DNA of 64,000 bases, taken from assembly GCF_009455635.1 (NCBI RefSeq), contig NZ_QPER01000001.1:248001-312000 (forward strand), in the 5' to 3' direction. Below the pieces are notes generated by a model. It saw nothing but the letters and a program-made list of their open reading frames with translations, ran no database searches and had not been told where the DNA came from. Positions 17,504 to 26,374 of this stretch are shown in pieces. This DNA is from Paraburkholderia agricolaris. GTDB lineage: Bacteria > Pseudomonadota > Gammaproteobacteria > Burkholderiales > Burkholderiaceae. The position numbers were made by a program, and so were the translations under genes. Within the stretch, counting starts at the first letter, position 1. Every line of letters begins with the position of its first letter.

Positions 17504-17563
17504 AAAAGACCAAAAGGCCAAAAGACCAAAAGACCAAAAGACCAAAAGACCAAAAGACCAAGG
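17502..17563 (+). repeat. 8-bp tandem repeat (CCAAAAGA, about 7 copies)
   Basis: Seven consecutive units of CCAAAAGA from 17502 to 17557 (unit two reads CCAAAAGG), then a partial CCAAGG. It abuts the right arm of the inverted repeat, whose last three bases it shares. Because 8 is not a multiple of 3, each reading frame on the minus strand gives the same apparent octapeptide repeat, rich in Trp, Phe and Leu; these are artefacts. The array then gives way to A/C-rich sequence up to the hydrolase stop at 17657. Confidence 0.9.
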
Positions 17564-17656
17564 AGAGCAACGCCAAACAGACCACGAACACAGCAAGGCA
17601 ACGCCCAAAATCCAGATCAACAACAAACCCGCCGAGCAGGCCCCAACCCTTAACCC

Positions 17657-18919
17657 TCAATTCCGGCTAGCAATAGCCCCCTGCCCACCAGCAGAATCCG
17701 CCGTCTGCGAAGACCCAGCCGCCCCCCAAACAACGGAGTTATTAACCGCATACAACCGGCACGGCGCCGAACTCTGCTTCTGGCAATTAGCAATCGCCAC
17801 GGTCATCGGATCATCGCCACCCTCGGCCCACGACCACGCACCCGTATCCGACACAGCAAAAGCCCGGCTAGGATACTGATGCAGGAAATTCCGATATCCA
17901 TTACGGCCAGCTTCATCGACATACGGCACGGAGTCGACCGCATCGACAGCAGCAAACCCACTCGCCTTAGGCGTGGAAGGATCCGCCACGCGGTACTGCA
18001 CGCCGGTAGGCATCCCCACCCTGGCAAGGAAAGCCTCAACCGCAGGCCACCACACATGCACGCCGTCACGATCGCCCACGAGCCGATGCGCGTCATTCTT
18101 GTAGTTGCCGAAATCCACCATCGTCGCGCCCGCACCGTGCGCGGCATACGCGGCATACATGCCGGCCACCAGCGGCGCGGTCCACACCGAATCGTTATCG
18201 CCGTACAACCACAGCGAGGGCACCTTCGTTTTCTCGCCATACGCGCCGAATGCACGCGTCAGATTGCCCTGCCAGTCAGCGCATGCGTCCTGCCGCAAAC
18301 CACCCGAGAAATTGATCAGCGCCCGCACGCCCGGTGCCGCGTCAGGACCGTAAGCGATCGTCGCCAGACCGCCGTGCGAGGTGCCGGCCACCACGATGTG
18401 CGTGGCGTCCACGTACGGTTGCTTCGACATGTAGTTGATCGTCGCGGCCACGTCGCCGGCCTGGTCGATACCGTTGCGCTCGACGTCGCAACCGTCCTGC
18501 TGATATGTGCCACCCGAATGGCCGAAGCCCTGGCGGTTCGGCGCCACCACCACATAGCCGCGACGCACAAATTCACGCGCGAACGGCAGCGGGTCGCTGC
18601 GCTCCTGCGTACGCGGGTCGCCAGGAATCTTGCCGTGGTTGAAAACGATCATCGGAAACGGACCGGGGCCGTCCGGCTTGTAGATCGTCGTTTCGAGCGT
18701 GATGCTGCCGGCAGCGTCGACCGGCACGCGGATGATCTGTTCGTTGAGACCGGCGGTGGGCAGATAGACGTCGTCGTCGAGCGCAATGCGCGGCACGTGC
18801 GCGCGGGTGAGAGGCCCTGCCTGGGTGTCGGCAAGCGGCTCGGCATGCGCGAGCGCGACAGCGCATATCGCCGTTGCACACGTCACCGCACACTTCGTCA
18901 GAACCTTGCTGAACACCAT
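17657..18919 (-). CDS. Secreted alpha/beta hydrolase (dienelactone hydrolase / peptidase S9-like)
   Basis: 420 residues with a signal peptide (about 1-26: KVLTKCAVTCATAICAVALAHA, cleavage after AHA). The catalytic domain shows FPMIVFNHGKIPGDPR with the oxyanion element, RRGYVVVAPNRQGFGHSGG, and the nucleophile elbow VVAGTSHGGLATIAYG (Ser near residue 182); an acid Asp is probable in LWLYGDNDSVW and the His in NDAHRL. These traits fit secreted esterases/peptidases of the dienelactone hydrolase clan; the C-terminal 100 residues are not recognised. Substrate unknown. Stands alone; a 14-bp inverted repeat lies 56 bp before its start. Confidence 0.8.
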   Translation of the reverse strand: MVFSKVLTKCAVTCATAICAVALAHAEPLADTQAGPLTRAHVPRIALDDDVYLPTAGLNEQIIRVPVDAAGSITLETTIYKPDGPGPFPMIVFNHGKIPGDPRTQERSDPLPFAREFVRRGYVVVAPNRQGFGHSGGTYQQDGCDVERNGIDQAGDVAATINYMSKQPYVDATHIVVAGTSHGGLATIAYGPDAAPGVRALINFSGGLRQDACADWQGNLTRAFGAYGEKTKVPSLWLYGDNDSVWTAPLVAGMYAAYAAHGAGATMVDFGNYKNDAHRLVGDRDGVHVWWPAVEAFLARVGMPTGVQYRVADPSTPKASGFAAVDAVDSVPYVDEAGRNGYRNFLHQYPSRAFAVSDTGAWSWAEGGDDPMTVAIANCQKQSSAPCRLYAVNNSVVWGAAGSSQTADSAGGQGAIASRN

Positions 18920-18974
18920 TGACGCACCTGCCTCAAAAACCTGCCCAGAACACCGTGATGCCTTGTCTGTCGAA

Positions 18975-18988
18975 TGTCATCGCTGACA
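18975..18988. promoter_or_regulatory. Inverted repeat TGTCA-N4-TGACA upstream of the secreted hydrolase
   Basis: TGTCATCGCTGACA at 18975-18988 is a 5-4-5 inverted repeat about 56 bp upstream of the hydrolase start on the minus strand, a position suited to an operator. Regulator unknown; could be chance. Confidence 0.3.
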
Positions 18989-19416
18989 GTTGCCTTTCAT
19001 CGGCGTTTTCGACAAACAAAAACACACTCGCGTACGTAGTGCGCTACGCGCACGCTGATCGAGATCGCACGGGATGAACCCAAACGGCTGACGCGACCCC
19101 ACGCGCCGATGATGAGCGCCACACACGCCGCCTGAACCGCCGTCGAACCCTTACTGGGGGGCTATCGGCAGGAGCCTGCGCATTTTGCGGATTCGGTATG
19201 CACCTGTTCTCGCAACGTGACGTCACAAACCTACGACTCCATCCTGGCATGACAATTTTGTTTTGTGCAATCAAGGAGAACCCGTGGCGCAAAAATTGCC
19301 ATGTGCGGATCAGGGTGCTTTCGCCCCCGAGGCGCAGGAAAGCTGCCTGTCGGACGCTGCGTGGCTGTGCGAAGTAATGTGCTGCAACACACGCGCTGTG
19401 GTGTCGAGCCAACACG
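18989..19416. other. Long intergenic region, no gene recognised
   Basis: Together with its flanks, 18920-19500 has no gene. Short frames here lack any domain pattern and usable ribosome-binding site. Most of it lies behind the 3' end of the ychJ operon and in front of the secreted hydrolase, so it may only hold the hydrolase promoter and non-functional spacer. Confidence 0.5.
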
Positions 19417-19440
19417 AAAAAAAAGCCCTCATCAGAGGGC
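19417..19440 (-). terminator. Rho-independent terminator of the ychJ operon
   Basis: On the minus strand GCCCTC-TGAT-GAGGGC (19425-19440) is followed by an uninterrupted run of eight Ts (A-run at 19417-19424 on plus). It lies 60 nt after the ychJ stop and probably ends the whole transcript starting at the MerR gene. Confidence 0.9.
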
Positions 19441-19500
19441 CATATGTAAGCACGACGCTCTTTGCGTCATTGCATCCTGTAAGGCCAGGAAAGGCGCAGC

Positions 19501-19950
19501 TTATTCATTGACGTCACCGTCGACATAGCGCCAGCATCCGTCGCCGCCGCGGACGAAGCGGCTCAGTTCGTGCAGCCGGTGAGCACGCCCGCCGACCTTA
19601 TATCGTGCGACGAATTCAACGGTTGCATGCTCGATGTCGATTTCGGTGAAGGCCTTGATCTGGAGTCCGAGCCAACGCGGTGCGTCGGGGGCAGCAGGGT
19701 CGGCGTCGAGGTCCGCGGGGCAGGTGTGCGGTGCCCAGCTCGCCCGCAAGTAATCCGTTGCGCCCACAACATATGCGCTGTAACGCGAGCGCATCAGTTC
19801 GAGCGCGCGCGGCGCGGTTTCGCCGCCATCGATATAGCGGCCGCAACATTGCGCGAAGCGGGGCGGTTTGGCGCCGCTGCGCTGATCGGGCGCGGCGCCG
19901 CCGCATGGGCAGTCGGAAGGTCGTTGCATTGACAACAATGGCTTATTCAT
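19501..19950 (-). CDS. ychJ: YchJ-family protein (UPF0225)
   Basis: 149 residues with the YchJ pattern: an N-terminal metal-binding Cys cluster (DCPCGG near residues 14-18 and FAQCCGRYIDGG at about 32-43, the SEC-C-like zinc motif), then an NTF2-like domain with ALELMRSRYSAYVVGATDYLRASWAPHT and VEFVARYKVGG. No biochemical function is established for the family. It starts 7 nt after the acyl-CoA dehydrogenase stop, so it is probably the last gene of that operon, and a strong terminator follows. Confidence 0.88.
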   Translation of the reverse strand: MNKPLLSMQRPSDCPCGGAAPDQRSGAKPPRFAQCCGRYIDGGETAPRALELMRSRYSAYVVGATDYLRASWAPHTCPADLDADPAAPDAPRWLGLQIKAFTEIDIEHATVEFVARYKVGGRAHRLHELSRFVRGGDGCWRYVDGDVNE

Positions 19951-19957
19951 CAGACTT

Positions 19958-21088
19958 TCAGGTGAGACCGCGCGCGATCAGTATTTTCTGGATGTCGCTG
20001 GTGCCTTCGTAAATCTGGCACACGCGCACATCGCGGTAGATGCGCTCGACCGGGAAGTCGTTCAGATAGCCGTAGCCGCCGTGGATCTGCAAGGCTGCCG
20101 AGCAGATGCGTTCGGCAGCCTCCGAGGCGAACAGCTTGGCCATCGCGGCCTCGGTCAGACAAGGCTGGCCGGCGTCTTTCAGCGAAGCCGCGTGCCAGAT
20201 CAACTGGCGCGCAGCTTCGAGTTGCGTCGCCATATCGGCGAGACGGAACTGCACGGCCTGGTGCGAAAAGAGCGGCTGACCGAAGCTCTCGCGTTCCTTC
20301 GCGTAGCCCAACGCCGCTTCGAACGCAGCACGCGCCATTCCGACGCTCTGCGCCGCGATTCCGATCCGGCCGCCTTCGAGCCCCGACAGCGCAATCCGAT
20401 AGCCTTCGCCTTCTGCGCCAATCAGATTCGCGGCCGGCACACGGCAGTCCTCAAAAATAATCTGCGCCGTGTCTGACGAATGCTGGCCGAGCTTTTCCTC
20501 GACTCGTGCAACGACGTATCCCTTCGTGTCGGTCGGCACGATAAACGCGCTGATGCCGCGCTTGCCTGCTGCCTTGTCGGTCACGGCCATGACGATCGCA
20601 ACGTCGCCGTTCTTGCCGCTTGTGATGAACTGTTTGACACCGTTCAGCACGTAGCCGTCGCCATCGCGTGTCGCGGTGGTGCGCAGCGCGGATGCGTCCG
20701 AGCCCGCTTGCGGTTCGGTCAGGCAGAACGCGCCGAGCATCTCACCGCGCGCGAGCGGTGTGAGCCAGTCGCGTTTCTGCGCGTCGTTGCCATAGGTCAG
20801 CAGAATGCTGCACACCGGGCAATTGTTTACGGAAATCGTGGTCGAGGTACCGCCGTCGCCGGCCGCGATTTCCTCGAGGATCAGTGCGAGCGCCAGCGCG
20901 TCCATGCCGGCGCCGCCATACGCTTCGGGTACCAGCACGCCGTACGCGCCGAGTTCGGCCAGCTGGCGATGCACATCCTTCGGAAAAATGCGCTCGCGGT
21001 CCCATTGCGCCGCGTGCGGGGTGACCGCTTCGCGGACGAACGTACGTACCGCGTCGCGGATCATCTGGTGATCCTGATCAAGCACCAT
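19958..21088 (-). CDS. Short-chain acyl-CoA dehydrogenase
   Basis: 376 residues, the full length of a butyryl/short-branched-chain acyl-CoA dehydrogenase, an FAD enzyme that introduces the alpha-beta double bond and passes electrons to ETF. The signatures [21 protein letters not shown] (FAD/substrate) and [23 protein letters not shown] are present; the catalytic base is the Glu in [12 protein letters not shown] near the C-terminus, the position used by short- and medium-chain enzymes. Isovaleryl-CoA dehydrogenases use a different Glu position, so this is not one. It lies between an SDR and ychJ in an operon with a thiolase, fitting fatty- or branched-chain acyl oxidation. Confidence 0.92.
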   Translation of the reverse strand: MVLDQDHQMIRDAVRTFVREAVTPHAAQWDRERIFPKDVHRQLAELGAYGVLVPEAYGGAGMDALALALILEEIAAGDGGTSTTISVNNCPVCSILLTYGNDAQKRDWLTPLARGEMLGAFCLTEPQAGSDASALRTTATRDGDGYVLNGVKQFITSGKNGDVAIVMAVTDKAAGKRGISAFIVPTDTKGYVVARVEEKLGQHSSDTAQIIFEDCRVPAANLIGAEGEGYRIALSGLEGGRIGIAAQSVGMARAAFEAALGYAKERESFGQPLFSHQAVQFRLADMATQLEAARQLIWHAASLKDAGQPCLTEAAMAKLFASEAAERICSAALQIHGGYGYLNDFPVERIYRDVRVCQIYEGTSDIQKILIARGLT

Positions 21089-21124
21089 GGCTCGGTCTCC
21101 TTTTTAGTCTCTCCAGGTGTCTTC

Positions 21125-21802
21125 TCACCAGTCGAGCGCCGTGCCGTCATATTGATAGAAGCGGCCGTTGAACGCGTCGTGCGCGGCTGCGGCCTGTGCG
21201 AGCACTTCGCGCATGCCGGTCACGCTGCGCGCAGGATCGATCGCCGCCTGCGCGCCACCCATGTCGGTGCGCACCCAACCCGGATGCAGCGAAATACACG
21301 TGGCGCGCGTGGTAGTCAGCGAGGCGACTTTCAGCGCGTCGTTGAGCGCCGCCTTACTCGCCCGATACAGCCAGCCGGTCGTGCCACTTGCGTCGCTGAT
21401 GCTGCCCATCTTGCTCGAAATCACCGCGAACACGCCGCCGGCTTCTTCGACGAGCGGCAGCAGGATCGGCATCAACTGCATCGGACCACGCACATTGGTG
21501 TGCATGACCTGATCGAAGTCTTCGGCCGTGATCGTTTCGATGTCCTCGGTGTGCGGGCCGAACACGCCCGATACCACGACCGCCGCGTCGAGCCGTTCGC
21601 CGTCGAGCCTCCAGCCGAACGCGGCGATTTCCTCGGCCTCGGTGACGTCGAGTGAGAAGGTCTCCGCGCCGAGCGTTTTCAGCGCGTCGAGCGCGGCACC
21701 ATCGCGAGCGGTGGCGAGTACGCGCCAGCCGCTTTTCTTGTACTGCCGCACAAACTCCTGACCGATGCCGCGCGACGCACCCACGATCAACACTGTCTTC
21801 AT
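21125..21802 (-). CDS. Short-chain dehydrogenase/reductase (SDR)
   Basis: 225 residues with a Rossmann fold: VGASRGIGQEFVRQY at 6-20 is the TGxxxGIG cofactor motif, and the catalytic YxxxK appears as YRASKAA (near residue 150) after a Ser in ISSKMGSISDASG. It is of the C-factor/sniffer-like classical SDR type. Within the operon it sits between thiolase and acyl-CoA dehydrogenase (36-39 nt gaps), which would suit a 3-hydroxyacyl-CoA or related reductase, but the substrate is not proven by the sequence. Confidence 0.88.
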   Translation of the reverse strand: MKTVLIVGASRGIGQEFVRQYKKSGWRVLATARDGAALDALKTLGAETFSLDVTEAEEIAAFGWRLDGERLDAAVVVSGVFGPHTEDIETITAEDFDQVMHTNVRGPMQLMPILLPLVEEAGGVFAVISSKMGSISDASGTTGWLYRASKAALNDALKVASLTTTRATCISLHPGWVRTDMGGAQAAIDPARSVTGMREVLAQAAAAHDAFNGRFYQYDGTALDW

Positions 21803-21841
21803 CGAATCACCTCGAGCTCCAGAACGCCGGCAGGCGGCGCG

Positions 21842-23035
21842 TCAAACCAGTTCGATACCCATCGCGGTCGCTTCGCCACCGCCGATGCACAGTGTCGCGA
21901 CGCCGCGCTTGCCGCCGCGCTTTCTCAACGCGCCGATCAGCGTGACGAGAATCCGCGCGCCCGATGCGCCGATCGGGTGGCCAAGTGCGCAGGCGCCGCC
22001 GTTCACATTGACCTTATCGTGCGGCAGATGGTGTTCTTTCATCGCGGCCATCGTGACCACCGCGAAGGCCTCGTTGATTTCGTACAGATCCACCTCGTCG
22101 GCGCGCCAGCCGTTCTTCTCGAACAGCTTGCGAATTGCACCGACCGGCGCGGTGGTGAACTTCGCCGGTTCCTGGGCGAAGGTGGCGTGGCCGACCACGC
22201 GAGCAAGCGGCTCGACACCGAGACGTTTCGCGGTCGATTCACGCATCATTACGAGCGCAGCCGCGCCGTCGGAAATCGACGATGAGTTCGCCGCCGTGAC
22301 CGTGCCGGTTTTGCTGAACGCGGGCTTGAGCGTCGGAATCTTGTCGAGGTTCGCTTTGAACGGCTGCTCGTCGTGGTCGATGGTCACGTCGCCCTTGCGG
22401 CTTTCCACCTTCACCGGCGCGATTTCCCACGCGAACGAACCGTCTTCATTCGCGCGCTTCGCCCGATTCAGGGACTCGACGGCGAACGCGTCCTGCGCTT
22501 CGCGCGTGAAGTCGAACGATGCCGCGCATTCTTCGGCAAAGGTGCCCATCAAACGGCCTTTTTCGTAGGCGTCTTCGAGACCGTCGTAGAACATGTGGTC
22601 GATCACCTGGCCGTGGCCCATGCGCATGCCGTTACGCGCTTTCGGCAACAGGTAAGGTGCGTTGGTCATGCTCTCCATGCCGCCCGCGACGATCACGTCG
22701 ACCGAGCCGGCGGCCAGCATGTCATGCGCGAACATCGCCGCGCGCATGCCGGAGCCGCACATCTTGTTGACCGTGGTGCTGCCGGTGGCGAGCGGCAAGC
22801 CCGCACCGAGCGCGGCCTGACGCGCGGGCGCCTGGCCCTGGCCGGCGGGCAGCACGCAACCCATTACCACTTCGTCGATCTGCTCCGGCTTCAGGCCGGC
22901 GCGTTGCACGGCGGCCTCGATCGCCGCCGAGCCCAACTGCGGCGCGGTGAGCGAAGCGAAATCGCCCTGAAATGCCGCCATGGGCGTGCGGGCCACACCG
23001 ACGATCACGATCGGATCAGCTTTTGTATCACTCAT
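21842..23035 (-). CDS. Acetyl-CoA C-acetyltransferase (thiolase)
   Basis: 397-residue thiolase. The acylated Cys lies in TTVNKMCGSGMRAA (about residue 92), the second signature is NVNGGACALGHPIGASGARI with the catalytic His near 352, and the third is the C-terminal LCIGGGEATAMGIELV with the base Cys near 383. Biosynthetic/degradative type II thiolase, interconverting two acetyl-CoA and acetoacetyl-CoA, or cleaving short 3-ketoacyl-CoA. ATG at 23035 has AAGGAG seven nt upstream; it overlaps the carbonic anhydrase stop by 8 nt. With HMG-CoA lyase elsewhere it could complete acetoacetate use. Confidence 0.93.
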   Translation of the reverse strand: MSDTKADPIVIVGVARTPMAAFQGDFASLTAPQLGSAAIEAAVQRAGLKPEQIDEVVMGCVLPAGQGQAPARQAALGAGLPLATGSTTVNKMCGSGMRAAMFAHDMLAAGSVDVIVAGGMESMTNAPYLLPKARNGMRMGHGQVIDHMFYDGLEDAYEKGRLMGTFAEECAASFDFTREAQDAFAVESLNRAKRANEDGSFAWEIAPVKVESRKGDVTIDHDEQPFKANLDKIPTLKPAFSKTGTVTAANSSSISDGAAALVMMRESTAKRLGVEPLARVVGHATFAQEPAKFTTAPVGAIRKLFEKNGWRADEVDLYEINEAFAVVTMAAMKEHHLPHDKVNVNGGACALGHPIGASGARILVTLIGALRKRGGKRGVATLCIGGGEATAMGIELV

Positions 23036-23819
23036 GTTTGTCTCCTTCATGTTTGAGTTCCTTGATCACACCTTCGACGATGGCCGGCACGTCACCGAGC
23101 TGGGCCGCATCGGCGGCAGCCATGTCGCTGTCTTCCTTGTACACGCCGCCGGCCGATACCGCGGCGAGGCAGTTCCTGTAGGTTGCATCGAGCGCCGCCG
23201 GGTCGTTGACGGTCATACCGAGGTTGCGAACCTTGCCGTCGTGCACGCCATACACCCAGCCATGCACGGCGAGTTCCTGGCCGCGTGCCCATGCGTCGTT
23301 GACGATGGTGGTCCGGCATACGTTCATCACCTGCTCGATCGCGTTCAGTTCGACCAGACGCCGATGCCGCGCCTCGCCGATCGGCCACTCCTCGATCAGC
23401 GCGGCATGCTTCGTGCGCACGTCCTGCACGTGATGCAGCCAGTTGTCCGCGAGGCCCACGCGCCGGCCATGCAGCGCCGCGGCGACACCCGAGCAGCCAT
23501 AGTGGCCCACCACCATGATGTGCTTGACCTTCAGCAGATCGACGGCGAACTGGATTACCGACAGGCAGTTCAGATCCGTATGCACCACTACATTGGCGAT
23601 ATTTCTGTGCACGAACACTTCGCCAGGCGGCAGGCCGATGATCTGATTGGCCGGCACGCGCGAATCGGAGCAGCCGATCCACAGATATTCGGGTGTCTGC
23701 TGGTGCGCGAGGCGTGAGAAGTACTCAGGATCTTCGGATAGTTTGCGGGCCACCCACGCGTCGTTGTTGTCGAACAGGTGAGCGAGCGGATTGGCAGCGG
23801 GAGAATCGTTCGTATTCAT
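23028..23819 (-). CDS. can: Beta-class carbonic anhydrase
   Basis: 263 residues; zinc enzyme interconverting CO2 and bicarbonate. Zinc ligands are Cys50, His106 and Cys109, with Asp52-Arg54 in CSDSR as the catalytic dyad; the GHYGCSG motif and HRNIANVV are typical of beta-class enzymes. It is longer than E. coli Can (220) mainly at both ends. ATG at 23819 was chosen; the open frame upstream into aceK's promoter side is shadow sequence. 110 nt after aceK and overlapping the thiolase gene. Possible role: bicarbonate for carboxylases during acyl-CoA or leucine catabolism (inference). Confidence 0.93.
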   Translation of the reverse strand: MNTNDSPAANPLAHLFDNNDAWVARKLSEDPEYFSRLAHQQTPEYLWIGCSDSRVPANQIIGLPPGEVFVHRNIANVVVHTDLNCLSVIQFAVDLLKVKHIMVVGHYGCSGVAAALHGRRVGLADNWLHHVQDVRTKHAALIEEWPIGEARHRRLVELNAIEQVMNVCRTTIVNDAWARGQELAVHGWVYGVHDGKVRNLGMTVNDPAALDATYRNCLAAVSAGGVYKEDSDMAAADAAQLGDVPAIVEGVIKELKHEGDKHE

Positions 23820-23929
23820 GGATGAGTCTGGGCGGTTGCTCGACCGATTGACCGGTCGATGTCGTATAAGGTTCGGACGATGCAGTCGACGATGCGGGCA
23901 GCACGTGAGACGCCAGAGGCGCGCCAGGT

Positions 23930-25759
23930 TCAAGCCACGCGCACGGTGGGTTCGTCTGCCGGATTCTCCGCTTGTCCGGACGCCGTATCGGCGAATCGTT
24001 CCGGATAGCGGATGCAGAAGCGCACGCTGCTGTCGTACGGGAAAAAGTCGGGCAGTTCGCCTTTCAGGAGATGATCCTTGTGCCGTTGCCATAGCGCAGG
24101 ATCGAAAAAGTCCGCGTGGTGCTGCATGAAGGATCGGCGCACGCGTGGGTCGCCGAGTAAAAACGTGCCGTATGTCTCCGGGAAAATGTCGTGCGGGCCG
24201 ACCGAGTACCACGGCTCGCCCGACATTTCGTCTTCCTCGTTACGTGGCGCCGGCACCGCGCGCACGTTGCATTCAGTCAGGTATTCGATCTCATCGTAGT
24301 CGTAGAACACGACGCGGCCGTGACGGGTCACGCCGAAGTTCTTGTACAGCATGTCGCCAGGGAAGATGTTCGCCTGCATCAATTCCTTGATCGCGTTGCC
24401 GTATTCCTTGATGCCGTGATCGACGTCCTCGTCGCTGCCGTTCTGCAGGAACAGATTGAGCGGCACCATCCGGCGTTCGATATACAGATGGCGAATCACG
24501 AGGTTGTCGCCGTCGTATTCGATCAGGGACGGCACTTCCTTCTCGAGCTCGCGCATCAGCGCTTCGTCGAGCCGGGAAATGGGCAGCGCCACGCTCGAAT
24601 ATTCGAGCGTGTCGGCCATGCGGCCCAGCCGGTCGTGCCGTTTGACGAGCTGATACTTTCCCTTGATCTTCTCGCGCGTGGTTTCCTTGGGTGGCGGAAA
24701 GTGGTCTTTGATCAGCTTGAAGACGTACGGAAACGAGGGCAGCGTGAACACCAGCATCACGAGCCCCTTGATGCCGGGCGCGATGATGAACGGGTCGCTC
24801 GAATGCTTCAGGTGGTGCAGCAGATCGCGATAGAACAGATTCTTGCCCTGCTTCTGCAAACCCACCGACGTGTAGATTTCCGCCTTCGGTTTGCCCGGCA
24901 TGATCGTGCAGAGAAACTCGACGTAAGCGGAGGGCACTTCCATGTCCACCAGGAAGTATGAATGCGAGAAGCTGAAGATGATCAGCAACTGTTCACGTTT
25001 GAGCAGCACCGTATCGAGTGCCAGCACGCCGGGTTTCACATGGCGCAGCGGCACGGCGAACGGCAACAGCAAATCGCCGTTGATGATCCGCCCAATGATG
25101 TACGCCGTCTTGTTCCGGTAGAACAGCGACGAGAGCACGTGAATCTGGAAGTTGGCCGCTTCGTCGAACACGCCGAACGCGTCGTGGATCGTTTGCATTA
25201 CGCACTCGACGTCGCGTGTCAGATCCTCGAACGGCGGCTCGAGCTGGAAGTTGGTGACGATGCGTTCGAGCGTCGCAGCGAGGCCGTCTTTGCCGGGGTA
25301 ATACGCACGATAAGTCGGCTTCGCCGCCGGTTCGTCGTTCTCGATGTACTCGGTCGAAATCGCCGGGCGCACGAAAATGAAGTCGTTGTTGAAATACGAA
25401 CGGTGCAGGATCTTGCAACACACCGAATTGAAGAACGTCTCAGCGCACTCGGGCTGACGGTGCGTGGTCAGGAGGCCGATGTAGTGGAGCTTGATCTGTT
25501 GCCACACTTCGCTGTCGATATTCTCGGCGTCGTATTCGTCTTCGAGCAACTCGACGCATTCCTCGACGCGCTCGTCATACGAGGTAATGCGTTCTCGCGC
25601 CAGCGTTTGCAGGCCGTGCCAGTCGGCCGCCTCGAACAGCGTTTTGGCATGAATCGCGGCGTCGCGGAAAATCCGGTAGTGCCGATCGAACCCTTCGAGC
25701 ATCGTCTGGGCGACGTCGAAGCCGATCTGGGACGACAGCAGTTTGGGAAAGTGATTCAT
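23930..25759 (-). CDS. aceK: Isocitrate dehydrogenase kinase/phosphatase
   Basis: 609 residues, near the usual 570-600. AceK phosphorylates and dephosphorylates isocitrate dehydrogenase, diverting isocitrate into the glyoxylate bypass during growth on acetate or fatty acids. The start [25 protein letters not shown], the regulatory half up to about 315, the nucleotide-binding loop [33 protein letters not shown] near 330-360, and [17 protein letters not shown] of the catalytic half are all recognisable. Here it is not beside aceA/aceB but follows a MerR regulator by 22 nt, and precedes carbonic anhydrase and thiolase genes. Confidence 0.96.
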   Translation of the reverse strand: MNHFPKLLSSQIGFDVAQTMLEGFDRHYRIFRDAAIHAKTLFEAADWHGLQTLARERITSYDERVEECVELLEDEYDAENIDSEVWQQIKLHYIGLLTTHRQPECAETFFNSVCCKILHRSYFNNDFIFVRPAISTEYIENDEPAAKPTYRAYYPGKDGLAATLERIVTNFQLEPPFEDLTRDVECVMQTIHDAFGVFDEAANFQIHVLSSLFYRNKTAYIIGRIINGDLLLPFAVPLRHVKPGVLALDTVLLKREQLLIIFSFSHSYFLVDMEVPSAYVEFLCTIMPGKPKAEIYTSVGLQKQGKNLFYRDLLHHLKHSSDPFIIAPGIKGLVMLVFTLPSFPYVFKLIKDHFPPPKETTREKIKGKYQLVKRHDRLGRMADTLEYSSVALPISRLDEALMRELEKEVPSLIEYDGDNLVIRHLYIERRMVPLNLFLQNGSDEDVDHGIKEYGNAIKELMQANIFPGDMLYKNFGVTRHGRVVFYDYDEIEYLTECNVRAVPAPRNEEDEMSGEPWYSVGPHDIFPETYGTFLLGDPRVRRSFMQHHADFFDPALWQRHKDHLLKGELPDFFPYDSSVRFCIRYPERFADTASGQAENPADEPTVRVA

Positions 25760-25781
25760 GTCGAATTCGCCTGGTCGCAGC

Positions 25782-26186
25782 TTACGCAGACTGGGTTCCG
25801 CGTGCGCCGCTCTCCAGCAGCGCGCGCGCCTGGGCTTCGTATTGTGCGAGGTCTTCGAGCGTCGCGTTCAGATCTTCGAGTTGACGTTCGAGCACATCGC
25901 GATGGCGCGACACCGTGGCAAGGAAAGCGTGCAATTGCGGCACGGTGTCGGTTGGCGACTCGTAAACGTCGAGCAGATCGCGGATTTCCGACAGCGTGAA
26001 GCCGAGCCGCTTGCCACGCAGCGTGAGTTTCAGGCGAGTTCGGTCGCGACCTGAATAAACGCGCCGCAAGCCGCTCGAACCCTCTCGGGTGGGTGAGAGT
26101 AAACCCTGGTCTTCATAGAAGCGGATCGCTCGGGGCGTGACGTCGAATTCCCGCGCGAGCTCGGTGATCGTGTATTGCGTGTTCAT
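25782..26186 (-). CDS. MerR-family regulator, LiuR-like
   Basis: 134 residues: an N-terminal MerR winged helix ([32 protein letters not shown], residues 5-37; [35 protein letters not shown], 43-80) and a dimerising coiled coil (85-125). It lacks Cys residues for metal sensing. This pattern closely resembles LiuR, the regulator of leucine/isovalerate use in Proteobacteria; assignment is from memory of the family. It opens an operon with aceK, can, thiolase, SDR and acyl-CoA dehydrogenase, and its own promoter has the 19-bp spacer typical of MerR control. Confidence 0.85.
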   Translation of the reverse strand: MNTQYTITELAREFDVTPRAIRFYEDQGLLSPTREGSSGLRRVYSGRDRTRLKLTLRGKRLGFTLSEIRDLLDVYESPTDTVPQLHAFLATVSRHRDVLERQLEDLNATLEDLAQYEAQARALLESGARGTQSA

Positions 26187-26222
26187 CGGGGCGTCCCGTG
26201 TCCGGGCAGAAAATCGGATTGA

Positions 26223-26253
26223 ACGATAGAATCGACGTTTACGTTATCGTCAA
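26223..26253 (-). promoter_or_regulatory. MerR-type promoter and operator in front of the LiuR-like gene
   Basis: On the minus strand TTGACG (complement of 26248-26253) and TATCGT (complement of 26223-26228) form -35 and -10 boxes with a 19-bp spacer, the stretched spacing that MerR proteins correct by DNA distortion. The spacer and -35 carry the imperfect inverted repeat TTTACGTTATCGTCAA (26238-26253 on plus), similar to the LiuR consensus as I remember it. Suggests autoregulation of the aceK-containing operon and possibly control of the divergent metallo-hydrolase. Confidence 0.6.
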
Positions 26254-26374
26254 CCTGAGCGAAACGCAACTAGAGAGCAATACGGCACCGGACTGTCCCG
26301 GCCGGGCCGCAACCACGCTGTGCGGCATCGCATACCTCGCCATGCCGGACGGCCGACGGAGGAAGACAACCCCA

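Noticed and set aside
17312..17660. Minus-strand ORFs with repeated Trp/Phe/Gly/Leu octapeptides
   Set aside because: They are translations of the 8-bp tandem repeat in all three frames; not genes.
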